Assembly (NCBI GenBank): GCA_937873655.1
Contig: CALMYQ010000014.1
Location: forward strand, 1-45,415
DNA from: an uncultured Lewinella sp.
GTDB lineage: Bacteria > Bacteroidota > Bacteroidia > Chitinophagales > Saprospiraceae
DNA length: 45,415 bases
Direction: 5' to 3'
In this document: positions 22,051 through 31,748 of the stretch, piece after piece
Layout: each line of letters opens with the position of its first letter
Position numbering within the stretch: the first letter of the stretch is position 1
The notes under the pieces: generated by a model
Database searches by the model: none
What the model was told of the DNA's origin: nothing
Seen by the model: only the letters and a program-made list of their open reading frames with translations
Position numbers and translations under genes: made by a program

Positions 22051-23649
22051 ATGAAGAAATCTCTACTGGCTTCTTTATTCCTTACTGCCTTACCCTTCAT
22101 CACCTGGGCGCAGGAAGCGGCGCAGGAAACCGCGCCGATGGGGCTGGACGACAAGATCAACGAAGCGTTCATGCCTATTGCGGATGCGTGGGAAGCCATC
22201 GTGCTTTGGGGCTTTAATATCGGAAACGGCATTTCTCTGCCGCTCGTACTCATATTGCTGATCGGCGGCGCGACCCTGTTCACCCTGGCCTTCTCCTTTG
22301 TCAATATCCGTCGGTTCGGCCTGGCCATCCAGGTGGTTCGCGGCAAATACGATGATATTGAAGGTGTGGTCAAAAAACCGCTGAAATCCAAGGACGTTCA
22401 CGTCAATGTAGTCGACGGCGACCTGGTTGACACCATCAAGGACGAAGGCCATATCGGTGAGGTCAACCACTTCCAGGCCCTGGCGACCGCCGTTTCCGGC
22501 ACGGTCGGCCTGGGCAATATCGGCGGGGTAGCCGTAGCCATTGTCATGGGCGGCCCCGGCGCTACGTTCTGGATGATCCTCGCCGGTTTGCTCGGCATGT
22601 CCTCCAAATTCGTAGAATGTACCCTTGGTGTAAAATACCGGGACATCGGTCCTGACGGCACCGTTTACGGCGGCCCGATGTATTACCTGTCGAAAGGTTT
22701 GCGCGAGATCGGCATGGGCGGATTCGGCAAGGTCATGGCCGGTTTGTTCGCCATCCTGTGCATCGGCGCTTCTTTCGGCGGCGGCAACATGTTCCAGGCC
22801 AACCAGGCCACCCAGCAGGTCGTCACCCAGTTCGGCATCCAATCCGGCGCTGCCGGTACCATCCTGGGTGTCGTCATCGCCGCTTTTGTAGGCCTGGTCA
22901 TCATCGGGGGCATCAAGCGGATTGCCAACGTTACGGAAAAGATCGTTCCGTTCATGGCCATCCTGTATGTTGTGGCGGCTTTGGCCATCATTTTAATGAA
23001 CATCTCGCACATCGGTCCTGCATTTGGTCATATCTTTTCCGAGGCGTTCAACCCGTCCGCCGTTGCCGGCGGTTTTGTGGGCGTGCTGATCACGGGCTTC
23101 CGCCGGGCAGCCTTCTCCAACGAAGCAGGCGCAGGTTCTGCGGCTATCGCTCACTCGGCCGTGGAGACCAAATTCCCGGCCAGCGAAGGTATCGTTGCCT
23201 TGTTGGAACCGTTCATCGACACGGTCGTGATCTGTACCATGACGGCATTGGTTATCGTCATCACGGGCAGCTACGAATCCGGCAGTCTCAACGGCGTGGA
23301 CCTGACCTCAACGGCCTTTGAATCGTCTATCCCGGGTTCTTCCTACGTGCTGACCATCGCCATCTTCCTGTTTGCCTTCTCGACCATGATCTCCTGGTCG
23401 TATTACGGCATGCAATCCTGGCTCTACCTGTTCGGTCGTACCAAGACCAACGAGTTGATCTATAAGGTCCTGTTCCTTCTTTTTGTGGTTTTGGGCGCAG
23501 CTGCAACCCTGGACGCGGTGATCAAATTCTCCGACGCCATGATCCTTGCGCTGGTATTCCCCAACATGATCGGCCTGATCCTGTTGTTCCCAAAAGTCAA
23601 ACAAGAACTGAACAGCTACCTGGCGGCCATCCGGCAGTCGAAAGTATAG
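22051..23649 (+). CDS. Alanine or glycine:cation symporter (AgcS/AlsT family)
   Basis: Sodium-coupled small amino acid importer of the inner membrane, 532 aa from the ATG at 22051. An upstream ATG at 22045 adds only two residues. Family signatures are TAVSGTVGLGNIGGVAVAI, KYRDIGPDGTVYGGPMYYL, FGGGNMFQANQ and the sodium/substrate region GFRRAAFSNEAGAGSAAIAH. There are ten or more hydrophobic helices. The N-terminus resembles a signal peptide (LLASLFLTALPFITWAQ) before a short periplasmic loop. It is monocistronic and divergent from the sigma factor. Confidence 0.95.
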   Translation: MKKSLLASLFLTALPFITWAQEAAQETAPMGLDDKINEAFMPIADAWEAIVLWGFNIGNGISLPLVLILLIGGATLFTLAFSFVNIRRFGLAIQVVRGKYDDIEGVVKKPLKSKDVHVNVVDGDLVDTIKDEGHIGEVNHFQALATAVSGTVGLGNIGGVAVAIVMGGPGATFWMILAGLLGMSSKFVECTLGVKYRDIGPDGTVYGGPMYYLSKGLREIGMGGFGKVMAGLFAILCIGASFGGGNMFQANQATQQVVTQFGIQSGAAGTILGVVIAAFVGLVIIGGIKRIANVTEKIVPFMAILYVVAALAIILMNISHIGPAFGHIFSEAFNPSAVAGGFVGVLITGFRRAAFSNEAGAGSAAIAHSAVETKFPASEGIVALLEPFIDTVVICTMTALVIVITGSYESGSLNGVDLTSTAFESSIPGSSYVLTIAIFLFAFSTMISWSYYGMQSWLYLFGRTKTNELIYKVLFLLFVVLGAAATLDAVIKFSDAMILALVFPNMIGLILLFPKVKQELNSYLAAIRQSKV

Positions 23650-23654
23650 TCTTT

Positions 23655-23745
23655 CAGTTGGCAGTTGGCAGTTGGCAGTCATCAGTTGGTAGTTGGCAGT
23701 CCTTTTACTTTCGGGGACTGCCAACTGGCGACTGAAAAACTGTCA
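23655..23745. repeat. CAGTTGG tandem repeat scar
   Basis: Degenerate copies of CAGTTGGCAGTTGG run from the symporter stop to about 23700, and an inverted stretch (GACTGCCAACTGGCGACTG) follows at about 23718. The two halves can pair, so this may serve as a bidirectional terminator between convergent genes. That function is a guess from geometry. Confidence 0.6.
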
Positions 23746-23752
23746 ACTCTTC

Positions 23753-25696
23753 CTATCCTTCCCTGTAATTCGAATTCCCAAGCTCAATTTCGATCGTCCG
23801 GGTCGTCCAATCCGAGGCATCCTCCGGCTTTTCCTCCTCCAGGTCGAATCCTCGTTTGACGGTTTCCAACGGAGAAGGAAGCGGCGCCATTTCCAGGTTG
23901 GACACGTCCAGGTGGAAATTGCTCACGATCAGCTTTACCCAGCTGGGGCTGTACGCCCAGTTGAAAGCATCGATCTGCGGCTCCAGTTTCTGGGGAATCG
24001 GGCGATTCTCCCAGGCATACAGGACCTCTCCGGGTTGGAGCAAGGTGCTCACCTGCGGAATAAGCTTGGTAAAAACCTGAAAATTGACGGACAGGTAAAG
24101 TAGGGAAACGAACAGTTTTTCATCCGTCTGGTTGGTCAGGCGGATCTTTATCTTCAGGCCTGGTTCGCTTTTCATGCGGATGACATCCCCTTCGGGCTCC
24201 AGGAACGCTTCTTTGCCGGCGGCGTCCACCCTGAAAAAGTCGATCCTGACGGGGTGGTATTTGTACCTGGTTTTGGCGTTGTGCAGATTCCGGACGTATT
24301 CCCAGCGTGAAATATGGTTGAGGAAACTGCAAACGGTTGACGCTCCGGCCGCACTGATCTCTTTCACCAATGGGACCAGGGGCCGCGCCCAATCTTCAGG
24401 CCGGGTAACGGTCAGGCCGCTTTCCGCAATATTTACCGTATAATCGGCTTCGTATTCATGGTCGGCGAGAAAGAGATTTTTGCCGCCTTTTTCCCGGATG
24501 ACCTTCTTCACCAGCTCCAGGTTTTGCTGACCGCCGGCTGCTCCCCGCACGAACACCTTGACCGGCGCCGACAGGAAACCTTCCACGAACCCCTTGCCGA
24601 GCAGATCCCGGGGCGGTTCTTCCTGAAAGGCCAGGGTAGATTCCCCGGGGTTCACTTTGGCCAGGGTTGCCGTCCAGGACCGGCTGTCGTCCATGGTGGC
24701 GACCTGTACGGCAGCGGCCATACCCGACACGCCGTTGGCGCTGCCGATGTCCATGGTCCAGCCATCCGGTTGCTTGTACTGCACGTTGCCGTAAACGGGG
24801 CCGGAGCCGGCAGCTTCCAGGTCCAGAAAACAGCGGAATACCTCGTTGGGTTCTTCGCTGGAGACGTACATCTGGGGTGTTTGCCGGAAGTCGTTCTTGA
24901 TGAAATTCCGGATCCGGCTCTGCAGGTCGTAATAGGTCACCTTTCCCCGGCACCGCTCCAGCAGGTCGATCAGATTGCGGGTAAAGACCCCGCGCCCGTC
25001 CTTTTCGAAGGCGGATTCATCCTGCCGTGCGGCAGCCAATTGGATATGGCGGCCTTCGGGCAGCAATTCACCGATATTCTTGCCCGCAAAGTCGGCCTGG
25101 GTAATTTCGCCGCTGAAGATAAAATCCTCCCAGGGTCGCTCGGGGAAGGCTTTATCCGATCCCAGGCGGGCATTGGAGGGCAGGCATTGCCGGATATGCA
25201 CCCCGGCATCCGCGCTGCGGGTATTCTGTCCGGAGTGACAACAATCAAAGACAGTCAGGATATGCGGTCCTTTCCGGGCCACGCTGTTGATAAGATATCG
25301 CAGCTCCTTGTTGGCCAGAAAAGCAGTACGGATCTGACCTTTTTCCCGCCAGACCCCTTCGACGCAGAGGATCGACTGCAATTGGCCGCCGGGATCGCTT
25401 TCCAGAAATACGCGGGAAGCCGTTTCCCGGGTACCGTGCCCGGCGAAATAGAAAAATGCGACGTCTTCGGGCCCTGCTTTCCCGAGGTGCTGAATGAAAT
25501 AGCGGACGATATTGCGCTTGTTGGCGTCGTTGTCGGTCAGCAGGATCAGGTCCAGCTCAATGCCCGGAAAGTCCTTCAGGAAAAGGGCCATGGCCTTCGC
25601 GTCGGCGGCACAGCCGGAAAGTGCGGGAACGGGCGATGCGTACCGGTCGATCCCTACCACCAGGGCTTTTACTTTCTTCAGTGATTTTTGAGGCAT
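23753..25696 (-). CDS. Caspase-like (peptidase C14/metacaspase) protein with a large C-terminal region
   Basis: 647-aa cytoplasmic protein with an N-terminal caspase fold (about 1-290): VKALVVGIDRYA is the first strand, the catalytic His is in FFYFAGHGTRE and the catalytic Cys in LTVFDCCHSGQ. AAARQDESAFE and GVFTRNLIDLLE follow in the usual order, so the dyad is intact. Residues ~290-640 form a beta-rich region with no recognised domain, including GNVQYKQPDGWTMDIG and LKIKIRLTNQTDEKLF, which resembles domains that follow caspases in Bacteroidota. No signal peptide or membrane helix is seen. Neighbours give no clue, and a role in regulated proteolysis or defence-like cell death is possible but unsupported here. 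Confidence 0.9.
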   Translation of the reverse strand: MPQKSLKKVKALVVGIDRYASPVPALSGCAADAKAMALFLKDFPGIELDLILLTDNDANKRNIVRYFIQHLGKAGPEDVAFFYFAGHGTRETASRVFLESDPGGQLQSILCVEGVWREKGQIRTAFLANKELRYLINSVARKGPHILTVFDCCHSGQNTRSADAGVHIRQCLPSNARLGSDKAFPERPWEDFIFSGEITQADFAGKNIGELLPEGRHIQLAAARQDESAFEKDGRGVFTRNLIDLLERCRGKVTYYDLQSRIRNFIKNDFRQTPQMYVSSEEPNEVFRCFLDLEAAGSGPVYGNVQYKQPDGWTMDIGSANGVSGMAAAVQVATMDDSRSWTATLAKVNPGESTLAFQEEPPRDLLGKGFVEGFLSAPVKVFVRGAAGGQQNLELVKKVIREKGGKNLFLADHEYEADYTVNIAESGLTVTRPEDWARPLVPLVKEISAAGASTVCSFLNHISRWEYVRNLHNAKTRYKYHPVRIDFFRVDAAGKEAFLEPEGDVIRMKSEPGLKIKIRLTNQTDEKLFVSLLYLSVNFQVFTKLIPQVSTLLQPGEVLYAWENRPIPQKLEPQIDAFNWAYSPSWVKLIVSNFHLDVSNLEMAPLPSPLETVKRGFDLEEEKPEDASDWTTRTIEIELGNSNYREG

Positions 25697-25799
25697 ACGG
25701 ATTGGTGTTTTTGCTCATTGATAAGGGTAAAAATAAGCAAAAACACCAAATTATTTTTTCCTGAATTTGTATTTTTGCCGAATACCTAAATTCAAAATC

Positions 25800-26309
25800 A
25801 TGCCTTCCGCTCCGATTGAAACCATGTACAATACGCTCCCGCAAACCGGAAAAATTGAATGGATCGGCCTGCGCCCCGCCAGGCGCAACGACCTCCAGGT
25901 GGTAGATGAAGCAGAAATTTCGCTTGAAGACGGGCTGGTCGGCGACCACTACAACGGCGAAAGCCGGAAGCGCCAGGTGACCCTGATCCAGGCCGAGCAC
26001 CTTCGGGGAGTTGCGGGCATCCTTGGGTTACCGGAGGTCGATCCCGGGCTCATCCGCAGGAACATCGTGGTTTCCGGCATTAACCTCCAGGCTTTCGATG
26101 AGCGCCGGTTTGCCATCGGAGAAGTGATCCTCGAAATGACCGGCCAATGCCACCCCTGCTCCAGGATGGAAGAAAACCTCGGTCCAGGCGGCTTTAATGC
26201 CATGCGCGGACACGGCGGCATCACCGCCCGGGTCATCAAGGGCGGCCGGATCCGCGTCGGCGACCCGGTCATGTTAGCTGAAACCGTACCGGCCCTTACC
26301 GGTTCGTAG
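25800..26309 (+). CDS. MOSC-domain protein
   Basis: Small MOSC (molybdenum cofactor sulfurase C-terminal) protein, 169 aa from the ATG at 25800 (MPSAPIETMYN). Frame upstream of it is open but AT-rich and lies in the promoter region. Motifs are GLVGDHYNGESRKRQVTLIQ, RRNIVVSGINLQAF, and the conserved cysteine region MTGQCHPCSRMEENLGPGG followed by MRGHGGITARVIKGGRI. Stand-alone MOSC proteins of this size are linked to molybdenum-cofactor sulfur transfer or to detoxification of N-hydroxylated bases. The specific substrate is unknown. It is divergent from the caspase gene. Confidence 0.9.
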   Translation: MPSAPIETMYNTLPQTGKIEWIGLRPARRNDLQVVDEAEISLEDGLVGDHYNGESRKRQVTLIQAEHLRGVAGILGLPEVDPGLIRRNIVVSGINLQAFDERRFAIGEVILEMTGQCHPCSRMEENLGPGGFNAMRGHGGITARVIKGGRIRVGDPVMLAETVPALTGS

Positions 26310-26342
26310 CGATTATTATCATAACAAAACATCAACCGCTTT

Positions 26343-27074
26343 ATGCAAAAATTTTTCAGCCTTTTGGGCCTGAGCCTGTTGTTCGCAACAGTTGCCGGCG
26401 CCCAGATCACCGATCCCGCAGCAACCGAAGTATGGGAACCGGAACCGCGGGTAGTCACCCCCGGCCAGAACAGCAGTGCGCCCTCCGACGCCATCGTGCT
26501 TTTTGACGGCACCAATTTCAATGAGTGGACCCACGCCGACGGCTCTCCCGTCAAATGGGATCTGAAGGACGGCGCCATGACCGTCGTCAAACAAACCGGC
26601 ATCATCCAGACCCGGCAGACCTTCACCGACTGCCAATTGCACATCGAATTCCGCACCCCGTCCGTGGTCGTCGGCGAAAGCCAGGGTCGCGGCAACAGCG
26701 GCATTTTTCTCCAGGGCCTTTACGAGTTGCAGGTTCTCGACAACTACGATAACCGGACCTATTCCAACGGTCAGTGCGGTTCTATTTACAAACAAAGCAT
26801 CCCGCTGGTCAACGCCTGCCGCCCGCCGGGTGAATGGCAAGCCTATGATGTCATCTATACCGCCCCGCGCTTCAACGCCGACGGCATCAAGGTCGCTCCG
26901 GGCAGGATCACCGTTCTGCAAAACGGGATCCTCGTGCAGAACAATACAGAGATCAAAGGCACCACCGAGTACATCGGCATGCCGAAGAATGCGCCCCATG
27001 GCGCAGGTCCGCTGGTGCTGCAGGATCACGGCAACCCGGTGAGTTACCGGAATATCTGGATCCGCCAGCTGTAG
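26343..27074 (+). CDS. Secreted DUF1080 (3-keto-disaccharide hydrolase-like) protein
   Basis: 243-aa exported protein with a signal peptide (MQKFFSLLGLSLLFATVAGAQ) and one DUF1080 concanavalin-like beta sandwich. Typical motifs are IVLFDGTNFNEW at the start, DLKDGAMTVVKQTG, QLHIEFRTP, GNSGIFLQGLYELQVLDNY and LVLQDHGNPVSYRNIWIRQL at the end. Family members act on glycosides, including 3-keto sugars, in the periplasm or outside the cell. It follows the MOSC gene by 33 nt but has no functional link to it that I can see. Confidence 0.93.
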   Translation: MQKFFSLLGLSLLFATVAGAQITDPAATEVWEPEPRVVTPGQNSSAPSDAIVLFDGTNFNEWTHADGSPVKWDLKDGAMTVVKQTGIIQTRQTFTDCQLHIEFRTPSVVVGESQGRGNSGIFLQGLYELQVLDNYDNRTYSNGQCGSIYKQSIPLVNACRPPGEWQAYDVIYTAPRFNADGIKVAPGRITVLQNGILVQNNTEIKGTTEYIGMPKNAPHGAGPLVLQDHGNPVSYRNIWIRQL

Positions 27075-27115
27075 ACGGTAGACGGCTCACGGTCGGTTTG
27101 GCGGCGGGGATGAAA

Positions 27116-27256
27116 TCAGGGGAAATAGAACCGTATCCCGAACCCGCCGCCGAACTGCCCGTCTGTGCGATCGATCAGTTGCAGCCCCGGGGTGATCTGG
27201 AAGTGAATTTCCAGTTGTCCCAATCTTAATCTGCTGCAACAAACTGCCATACCCAT
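27116..27256 (-). pseudogene. Remnant: C-terminal end of an outer-membrane beta-barrel protein
   Basis: A 46-codon frame immediately downstream of the YciI-like gene ends with alternating hydrophobic beta strands (LEIHFQITPGLQLIDRTD, then GGGFGIRFYFP). An aromatic-rich last strand of this type is typical of outer-membrane barrels. No start signal and no upstream barrel sequence remain. I read it as the tail of a deleted gene, but a short chance frame cannot be excluded. Confidence 0.4.
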
Positions 27257-27261
27257 CCGGA

Positions 27262-27768
27262 TTATTCCACAATAGACTGCTTTTCCACTCTTTTGCTCAG
27301 CGGCGCCAATAGCGGCAGGGTTGCCGGACCGTACCAGGGGTGTAATTCCATGACCAGGCTGCCGGCCTGTATGGCCGGATCGGTAGCCGTCAGCGCCTGA
27401 GCTTCTTCCACCGTAGGTACATTGAAAATGTAGATCCCCCTGATGTCACCGTCGTCCATGAAGGGTCCGGCCACAGCCAGTTTACCGGAGGCCGCCATGG
27501 CAAAAATATTCTTGAGGTGAGCTGTTTGCAACTCGGCGGCGGCCAGGGAATCCAGGTCGCGATTGGGGCCTTTTTTGAGGAAGGCCATAACGTAGGCTTT
27601 CATGCCGTACTCGTCTGACCCAAGATTGGCGGCAAAAGCGGAGTCGTAGGCGGCCTCTTTCGTCAATTGCGCGTAGAGGTCAGGGGGCGCTTCAGGGGTG
27701 GGCGCAGGCCGGCTGCAGGAGACAACCAGCAGAACCGAAAATCCTAAAAATAACAGGTGATCTTTCAT
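27262..27768 (-). CDS. YciI-like domain lipoprotein
   Basis: 168 aa with a lipoprotein signal (MKDHLLFLGFSVLLVVSC, lipobox VVSC, Cys18), so it is likely anchored in a membrane. The mature part has a YciI/dimeric ferredoxin-like fold: MKAYVMAFLKKGPNRD, HLKNIFAMAASGKLAVAGPF, DIRGIYIFNVPTVEEAQALTATDPAIQAG, and ELHPWYGP at the end. The conserved His/Asp (HLKNI and the DPA motif) of YciI proteins are present. The function of lipidated YciI proteins is unknown. It is probably transcribed alone from the 219-bp gap before the divergent T9SS substrate. Confidence 0.85.
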   Translation of the reverse strand: MKDHLLFLGFSVLLVVSCSRPAPTPEAPPDLYAQLTKEAAYDSAFAANLGSDEYGMKAYVMAFLKKGPNRDLDSLAAAELQTAHLKNIFAMAASGKLAVAGPFMDDGDIRGIYIFNVPTVEEAQALTATDPAIQAGSLVMELHPWYGPATLPLLAPLSKRVEKQSIVE

Positions 27769-28086
27769 ATTTCATTTGCGTTTTGTACTGGTCAAATTTA
27801 CATTTTTCCGTTTGTAATCCAATTTGACGGATTTTGCTACAAGATTGACGGAAAAAGTCACTCGCCTTCCCCGAACTTTGTAAAAAGGAATATCCAATGT
27901 ATCTATTCCTATCCCTGACTTTTCCGGAAAACCCAAGGAGCTTGCCGAAAATCCATAAAAGAGTAGGCCTGTTCAAAACCTAATCTTATGCAGAAGTACT
28001 TTAACAATTCAATTCCCCATACCGGAGCATTGGCGGCCATCAGGCGTCAGATGCCGGTCTTATTCACACACCTGAAACCTTCAACT

Positions 28087-31000
28087 ATGTCCAAATTTTT
28101 CAACGTCCGCAATGCGGGATTTTCCTCCGTTTTTTTCCTTTTCATTTTTCTGCTGATGTCTGTCCATTCCTGGGGACAACCGTGCTCGTATATCAGCGGA
28201 AACGTGACGCTGGGCGGTACAGCCCATGACCCGGGATTCCAGGAGACCCATCCGGTTTTCGCCGCCGCCAGGCTCAGCAACGATAATTTTGTAACGGCGT
28301 GGGGCACAAGAGACGGCGTGGACGGAGATTCAACCGGCTGCTTCTTCCAGGTTTTTGACCCCAGCGGCATGCCGGTTTCCAGCGTGGTCATCCCCTATAC
28401 GGATATCAACCCTACCGGGACCGGGGCACAGGGCGTGTTCGGCCCGATGGTCGCCGCCCTTTCCAACGGTTTTGTCATGGCCTGGGAATCCGAGGACGGA
28501 CCGGGGGATACCGGCGCCCTCGGCGATAACCAGCAGGACGTTTACTTCCGGGTCTATGACAATGCCGGAAGCCCCACCTCCGGCACAACACGCATCAGTG
28601 TGACCGCACAGGAAGACCAACTCGAATTTCTCCTTCCGCTGGAGAACGGCGGGTTTGTGGTACTGACCCGGATCGATGAGGATGGTCTGAATACCGACGA
28701 TTACTTTTTCCAGGCTTTTAACGCAAGCGGCGTGGCCACCTCTCCGCTGACCAACGTCTCCGGCGGCTTGCACGATGCGTTTTTCCAGACCACCGACAAT
28801 CAACACGCCATGGCGGACCTGGGAAACAACCGGTTCGGGATAACCTGGGAAGCCAGGGATGGCGCCGACGGGGATAGAGAAGGCGGTTTTTTCCGGATCT
28901 TCAACACCGACGGCACGCCGGTTTCGGGCGTTCTCATGCCCTATGCCGATATCAACCCCATGGGCACAGGCAGCCAGGGTACCCCTGGTCCGCGGATGAT
29001 CCGCCTTGCGGGCGGCAACCTGGTGGTGGCCTGGGAATCCGAAGACGGCCCGGGTGATGAAGGCCCGGCCGGGGATGACCAACTGGACACCTATTTCAGG
29101 GTATATACCCCGGCAGGCGCAGCCGTATCGGGTACCGTTAAAGCCAACGACCTGACCGGCCAGGAAGATAAATTTCGGGGCATCCTGGCCCTGGAAGGCG
29201 GGAATTTTGTGATCGCCTTTTCACCGGATGAAGACCTGACGGGGAATACCGATGACATCTATGTCCGGGTGTTCAATGCTTCCGGAACGGCGGTCAGCGC
29301 CGGGGTAGAGGTGAGCGGCGGCACACAAACCGACGTGTACAATGTTTTGCACACAGAATTCGGACTGGCGGCCCTGAGCAACGGGAATTTTGTGGTAGGT
29401 TGGGGCGCGTTTGAAGGGACGCAAGGCGACGGGAACGGATCCGGGTCTTTCCACCGCGTCTTCAATTCCAGCGGGGGTGCGGTAACCCCGGTAACCCGCG
29501 CCTACGCCGACATCAATCCGATGGGGACCGGCAACCAATCCGGAACCGGTCCGGTTGTGATGGCCCTGGACAACGGTTTTGCGGTGGTCTGGGAATCCGA
29601 GCAAGGCCCGGGAGATGCAGGCCCGGGCGGCAATTTCAATGATGATCAGGACGTCTATCACCGGGTGTACGACAATATGGGCGCCCCGCTCTGCGGTTCG
29701 ATCAAAACCAATTCCGGAAACGACGCAGAGGAAGAGGTCCTGCAATTTGTGACGCCATTGAGCAGCGGTAATTTTGCCGTGATCTACAAGGACGATGAAG
29801 ACCAATCGGGCAACAAGGATGACCTGTTTGTCCGGGTCATCGGCGGAGCTCCCCAGGCTTTCACCTGCCCGACTATCGGTGCGGCCGCCCCCAGTGTAAC
29901 AACGGCCTGTGAATTTGAGTTTTTTACCGTAACCGCTACCGGGCTTTCGGATATGGCCATGTCCGCCAATGGTGAGCAGGACTTCGGCATCCGGTTCGTC
30001 CTTTTCGATTCCTCGACGGACGACCCGTATACCGGCGGTATTAGTCTTTATTCTGTACCTTTTGAGAGTTTGGGCGCAAACGGCACCACTGCTATGAGTA
30101 ACGAATTTGGTATTTCTGCCGGGCCCAATCAGATATACGCGGTGTTACAACCTGCCCCCGCAGACAGTGATTGTCGCCCTTATGCCGTCACCACGGTCAA
30201 CATTGCAAATTCAACAAGCTTCTCCCTTTCCTCAACCGTTTGCCTCAATGCCGGCGTGCAAAACGGACTAGAGGGCGGATCGCCTGCAGGCGGCGTGTAC
30301 AGCGGGCCCGGTGTGACGGATAACGGCAACGGATCGACCTTTACCTTTGACCCGGCGGTGGCCGGCGCAGGAACCCACACCATCACCTACACCCTGCCGG
30401 TAGGTGCAGCTTGCGGAAACAATGTTGCGACGACCACCCTGGAAGTCGTTGCCTTACCTGAAGTGACCTTTTCGAGCAGCCTTTCCACCGTGAATATGGC
30501 CGATGGCGTACAATCAGGCGCCACGGGCGGTAGTCCGGCCGGCGGCGTATACAGCGGGCCCGGCGTAACGGACGACGGAAACGGCATGACCTTCAGTTTC
30601 GACCCGGCTGCAGCAGGCGTCGGTACGCATACGGTCACCTATACCTCCACCAATACGGCCGGTTGCACCGCTGCGGCCACGGCAGAGATCACCGTGGAAA
30701 CCCAGGCGCTGGCCGGCGACATCTGCACGGATGCCATTGTCATCGACAGCCTGTTCGGCGGAGCGCTGAACGTTCCGGTAGTATCCGGCCTGCAGGACAA
30801 TACCGATTACAATGCGGAAAACGACCCGGTTTCCGGATACGATTGCTGGGTAGATGCAGCGCCTCACCTCAACAACACCATCTGGTACACCTTCAGCGGC
30901 GACGGCAATAAATACAGCATTCGTACAGTGGTTTGCGATGCCGTCAATCCGATATTGAACAACGACACCCAGTTTGCGCTGTACAGCGGCAGCTGTGATG

Positions 31001-31419
31001 AGCTTGCAGCGCTGGCCTGCAATGAGGATGAAAATTTTGGCGCCAATTTATTCAACGGCTTCCTGGAAATCGAGACGGTCGCCGGCGTGGAATACCGGCT
31101 CATGGCAGATGGTTTTGTCCAGCCTGATTATGTCGCAGTGGGCGCCTTCTGCCTGGAGGTTACCCGGCTTGAAACCGTAGCGGTCACGGATATTGAGGAT
31201 ACGCCGTTCAGGGTCTATCCCAATCCGACTTCCGGTACGGTACGGTTCGACGGGTTTTCACCGGACTGGGTGACCGTGACCGACCAACTCGGGCGTTCGC
31301 TCCGGGAATGGCGCAATCCTGGCGCCGAGATCGACCTGGATGGATTGCCCGCTGGAATGTACCTGTTGCAGATGGGCAGCGGGGCGGAGACTTATATGAC
31401 CAGGGTGGTGAAGGATTAG
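28087..31419 (+). CDS. Large secreted repeat protein with a type IX secretion sorting domain
   Basis: About 1110 aa from the ATG at 28087, which opens on a signal peptide (FSSVFFLFIFLLMSVHSWGQ); an ATG 33 codons upstream is less likely. Residues ~20-620 hold three ~190-aa repeats, each with a GRDGxDGD, YxDINPxGTG and WESEDGPGD signature. Then come two Ig-like units sharing GGSPAGGVYSGPGVTD, and a pre-peptidase-like domain (NNTIWYTFSGDGNKYSI). Last is a type A sorting domain (FRVYPNPTSGTVRFDG to LPAGMYLLQM) that directs export by the T9SS and removal by PorU. It is likely a surface or released adhesin-like protein. No catalytic domain was identified. Confidence 0.9.
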   Translation: MSKFFNVRNAGFSSVFFLFIFLLMSVHSWGQPCSYISGNVTLGGTAHDPGFQETHPVFAAARLSNDNFVTAWGTRDGVDGDSTGCFFQVFDPSGMPVSSVVIPYTDINPTGTGAQGVFGPMVAALSNGFVMAWESEDGPGDTGALGDNQQDVYFRVYDNAGSPTSGTTRISVTAQEDQLEFLLPLENGGFVVLTRIDEDGLNTDDYFFQAFNASGVATSPLTNVSGGLHDAFFQTTDNQHAMADLGNNRFGITWEARDGADGDREGGFFRIFNTDGTPVSGVLMPYADINPMGTGSQGTPGPRMIRLAGGNLVVAWESEDGPGDEGPAGDDQLDTYFRVYTPAGAAVSGTVKANDLTGQEDKFRGILALEGGNFVIAFSPDEDLTGNTDDIYVRVFNASGTAVSAGVEVSGGTQTDVYNVLHTEFGLAALSNGNFVVGWGAFEGTQGDGNGSGSFHRVFNSSGGAVTPVTRAYADINPMGTGNQSGTGPVVMALDNGFAVVWESEQGPGDAGPGGNFNDDQDVYHRVYDNMGAPLCGSIKTNSGNDAEEEVLQFVTPLSSGNFAVIYKDDEDQSGNKDDLFVRVIGGAPQAFTCPTIGAAAPSVTTACEFEFFTVTATGLSDMAMSANGEQDFGIRFVLFDSSTDDPYTGGISLYSVPFESLGANGTTAMSNEFGISAGPNQIYAVLQPAPADSDCRPYAVTTVNIANSTSFSLSSTVCLNAGVQNGLEGGSPAGGVYSGPGVTDNGNGSTFTFDPAVAGAGTHTITYTLPVGAACGNNVATTTLEVVALPEVTFSSSLSTVNMADGVQSGATGGSPAGGVYSGPGVTDDGNGMTFSFDPAAAGVGTHTVTYTSTNTAGCTAAATAEITVETQALAGDICTDAIVIDSLFGGALNVPVVSGLQDNTDYNAENDPVSGYDCWVDAAPHLNNTIWYTFSGDGNKYSIRTVVCDAVNPILNNDTQFALYSGSCDELAALACNEDENFGANLFNGFLEIETVAGVEYRLMADGFVQPDYVAVGAFCLEVTRLETVAVTDIEDTPFRVYPNPTSGTVRFDGFSPDWVTVTDQLGRSLREWRNPGAEIDLDGLPAGMYLLQMGSGAETYMTRVVKD

Positions 31420-31454
31420 GATTGCTGGGCATACTACTGAGTGGGGGCTTAGAG

Positions 31455-31510
31455 AGAGGGTGAGAGGGTGAGAGGGTGAGAGGGTGAGAGGGTGAGTGGG
31501 TGAGTGGGTG
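31455..31510. repeat. Octamer tandem repeat AGAGGGTG in a 329-bp gene-free gap
   Basis: Seven 8-nt units, five AGAGGGTG and two AGTGGGTG, lie in the gap 31420-31748. A weakly complementary CACCCTCTCTCCCC tract follows at 31526, so the region can fold into a long hairpin. The rest of the gap up to 31680 shows nothing recognisable; the PadR operator lies at its end. Confidence 0.85.
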
Positions 31511-31681
31511 ATGGCCATGCTTTTCACCCTCTCTCCCCTGCCTTGCCGGTCTCTTATGCGCCGTAGCCGCTCCGGCGACGGGGCATAGACAGCACTCCTT
31601 CTCTAACCCTTTAAGGCTTGGCGTTTCGTTTCTCCAATCCTTTCGGTTATTTTTTCGCCACCCATTAAAGGGGTTTAAAAA

Positions 31682-31735
31682 ATATTTACTACAAAGGAGG
31701 TAAATATAAAAAAATACTACATTTGTAGTAAATAT
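31682..31735. promoter_or_regulatory. PadR operator: long inverted repeat upstream of padR
   Basis: A perfect 14-nt inverted repeat has its left arm ATATTTACTACAAA at 31682-31695 and right arm TTTGTAGTAAATAT at 31722-31735. Inside it a third half site, TACTAC (31715-31720), pairs with GTAGTA (31725-31730). The right arm ends 13 nt before the padR start codon. PadR proteins commonly bind TACTACA/TGTAGTA-type palindromes at their own promoter, so autorepression is the likely role. Confidence 0.75.
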
Positions 31736-31748
31736 AACTAAAACCAAT

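Noticed and set aside
23753..25696. Caspase-like gene as part of the CRISPR island
   Set aside because: It is about 6 kb beyond the WYL gene with housekeeping genes between them, lacks the shared operator, and is not in an operon with cas genes.
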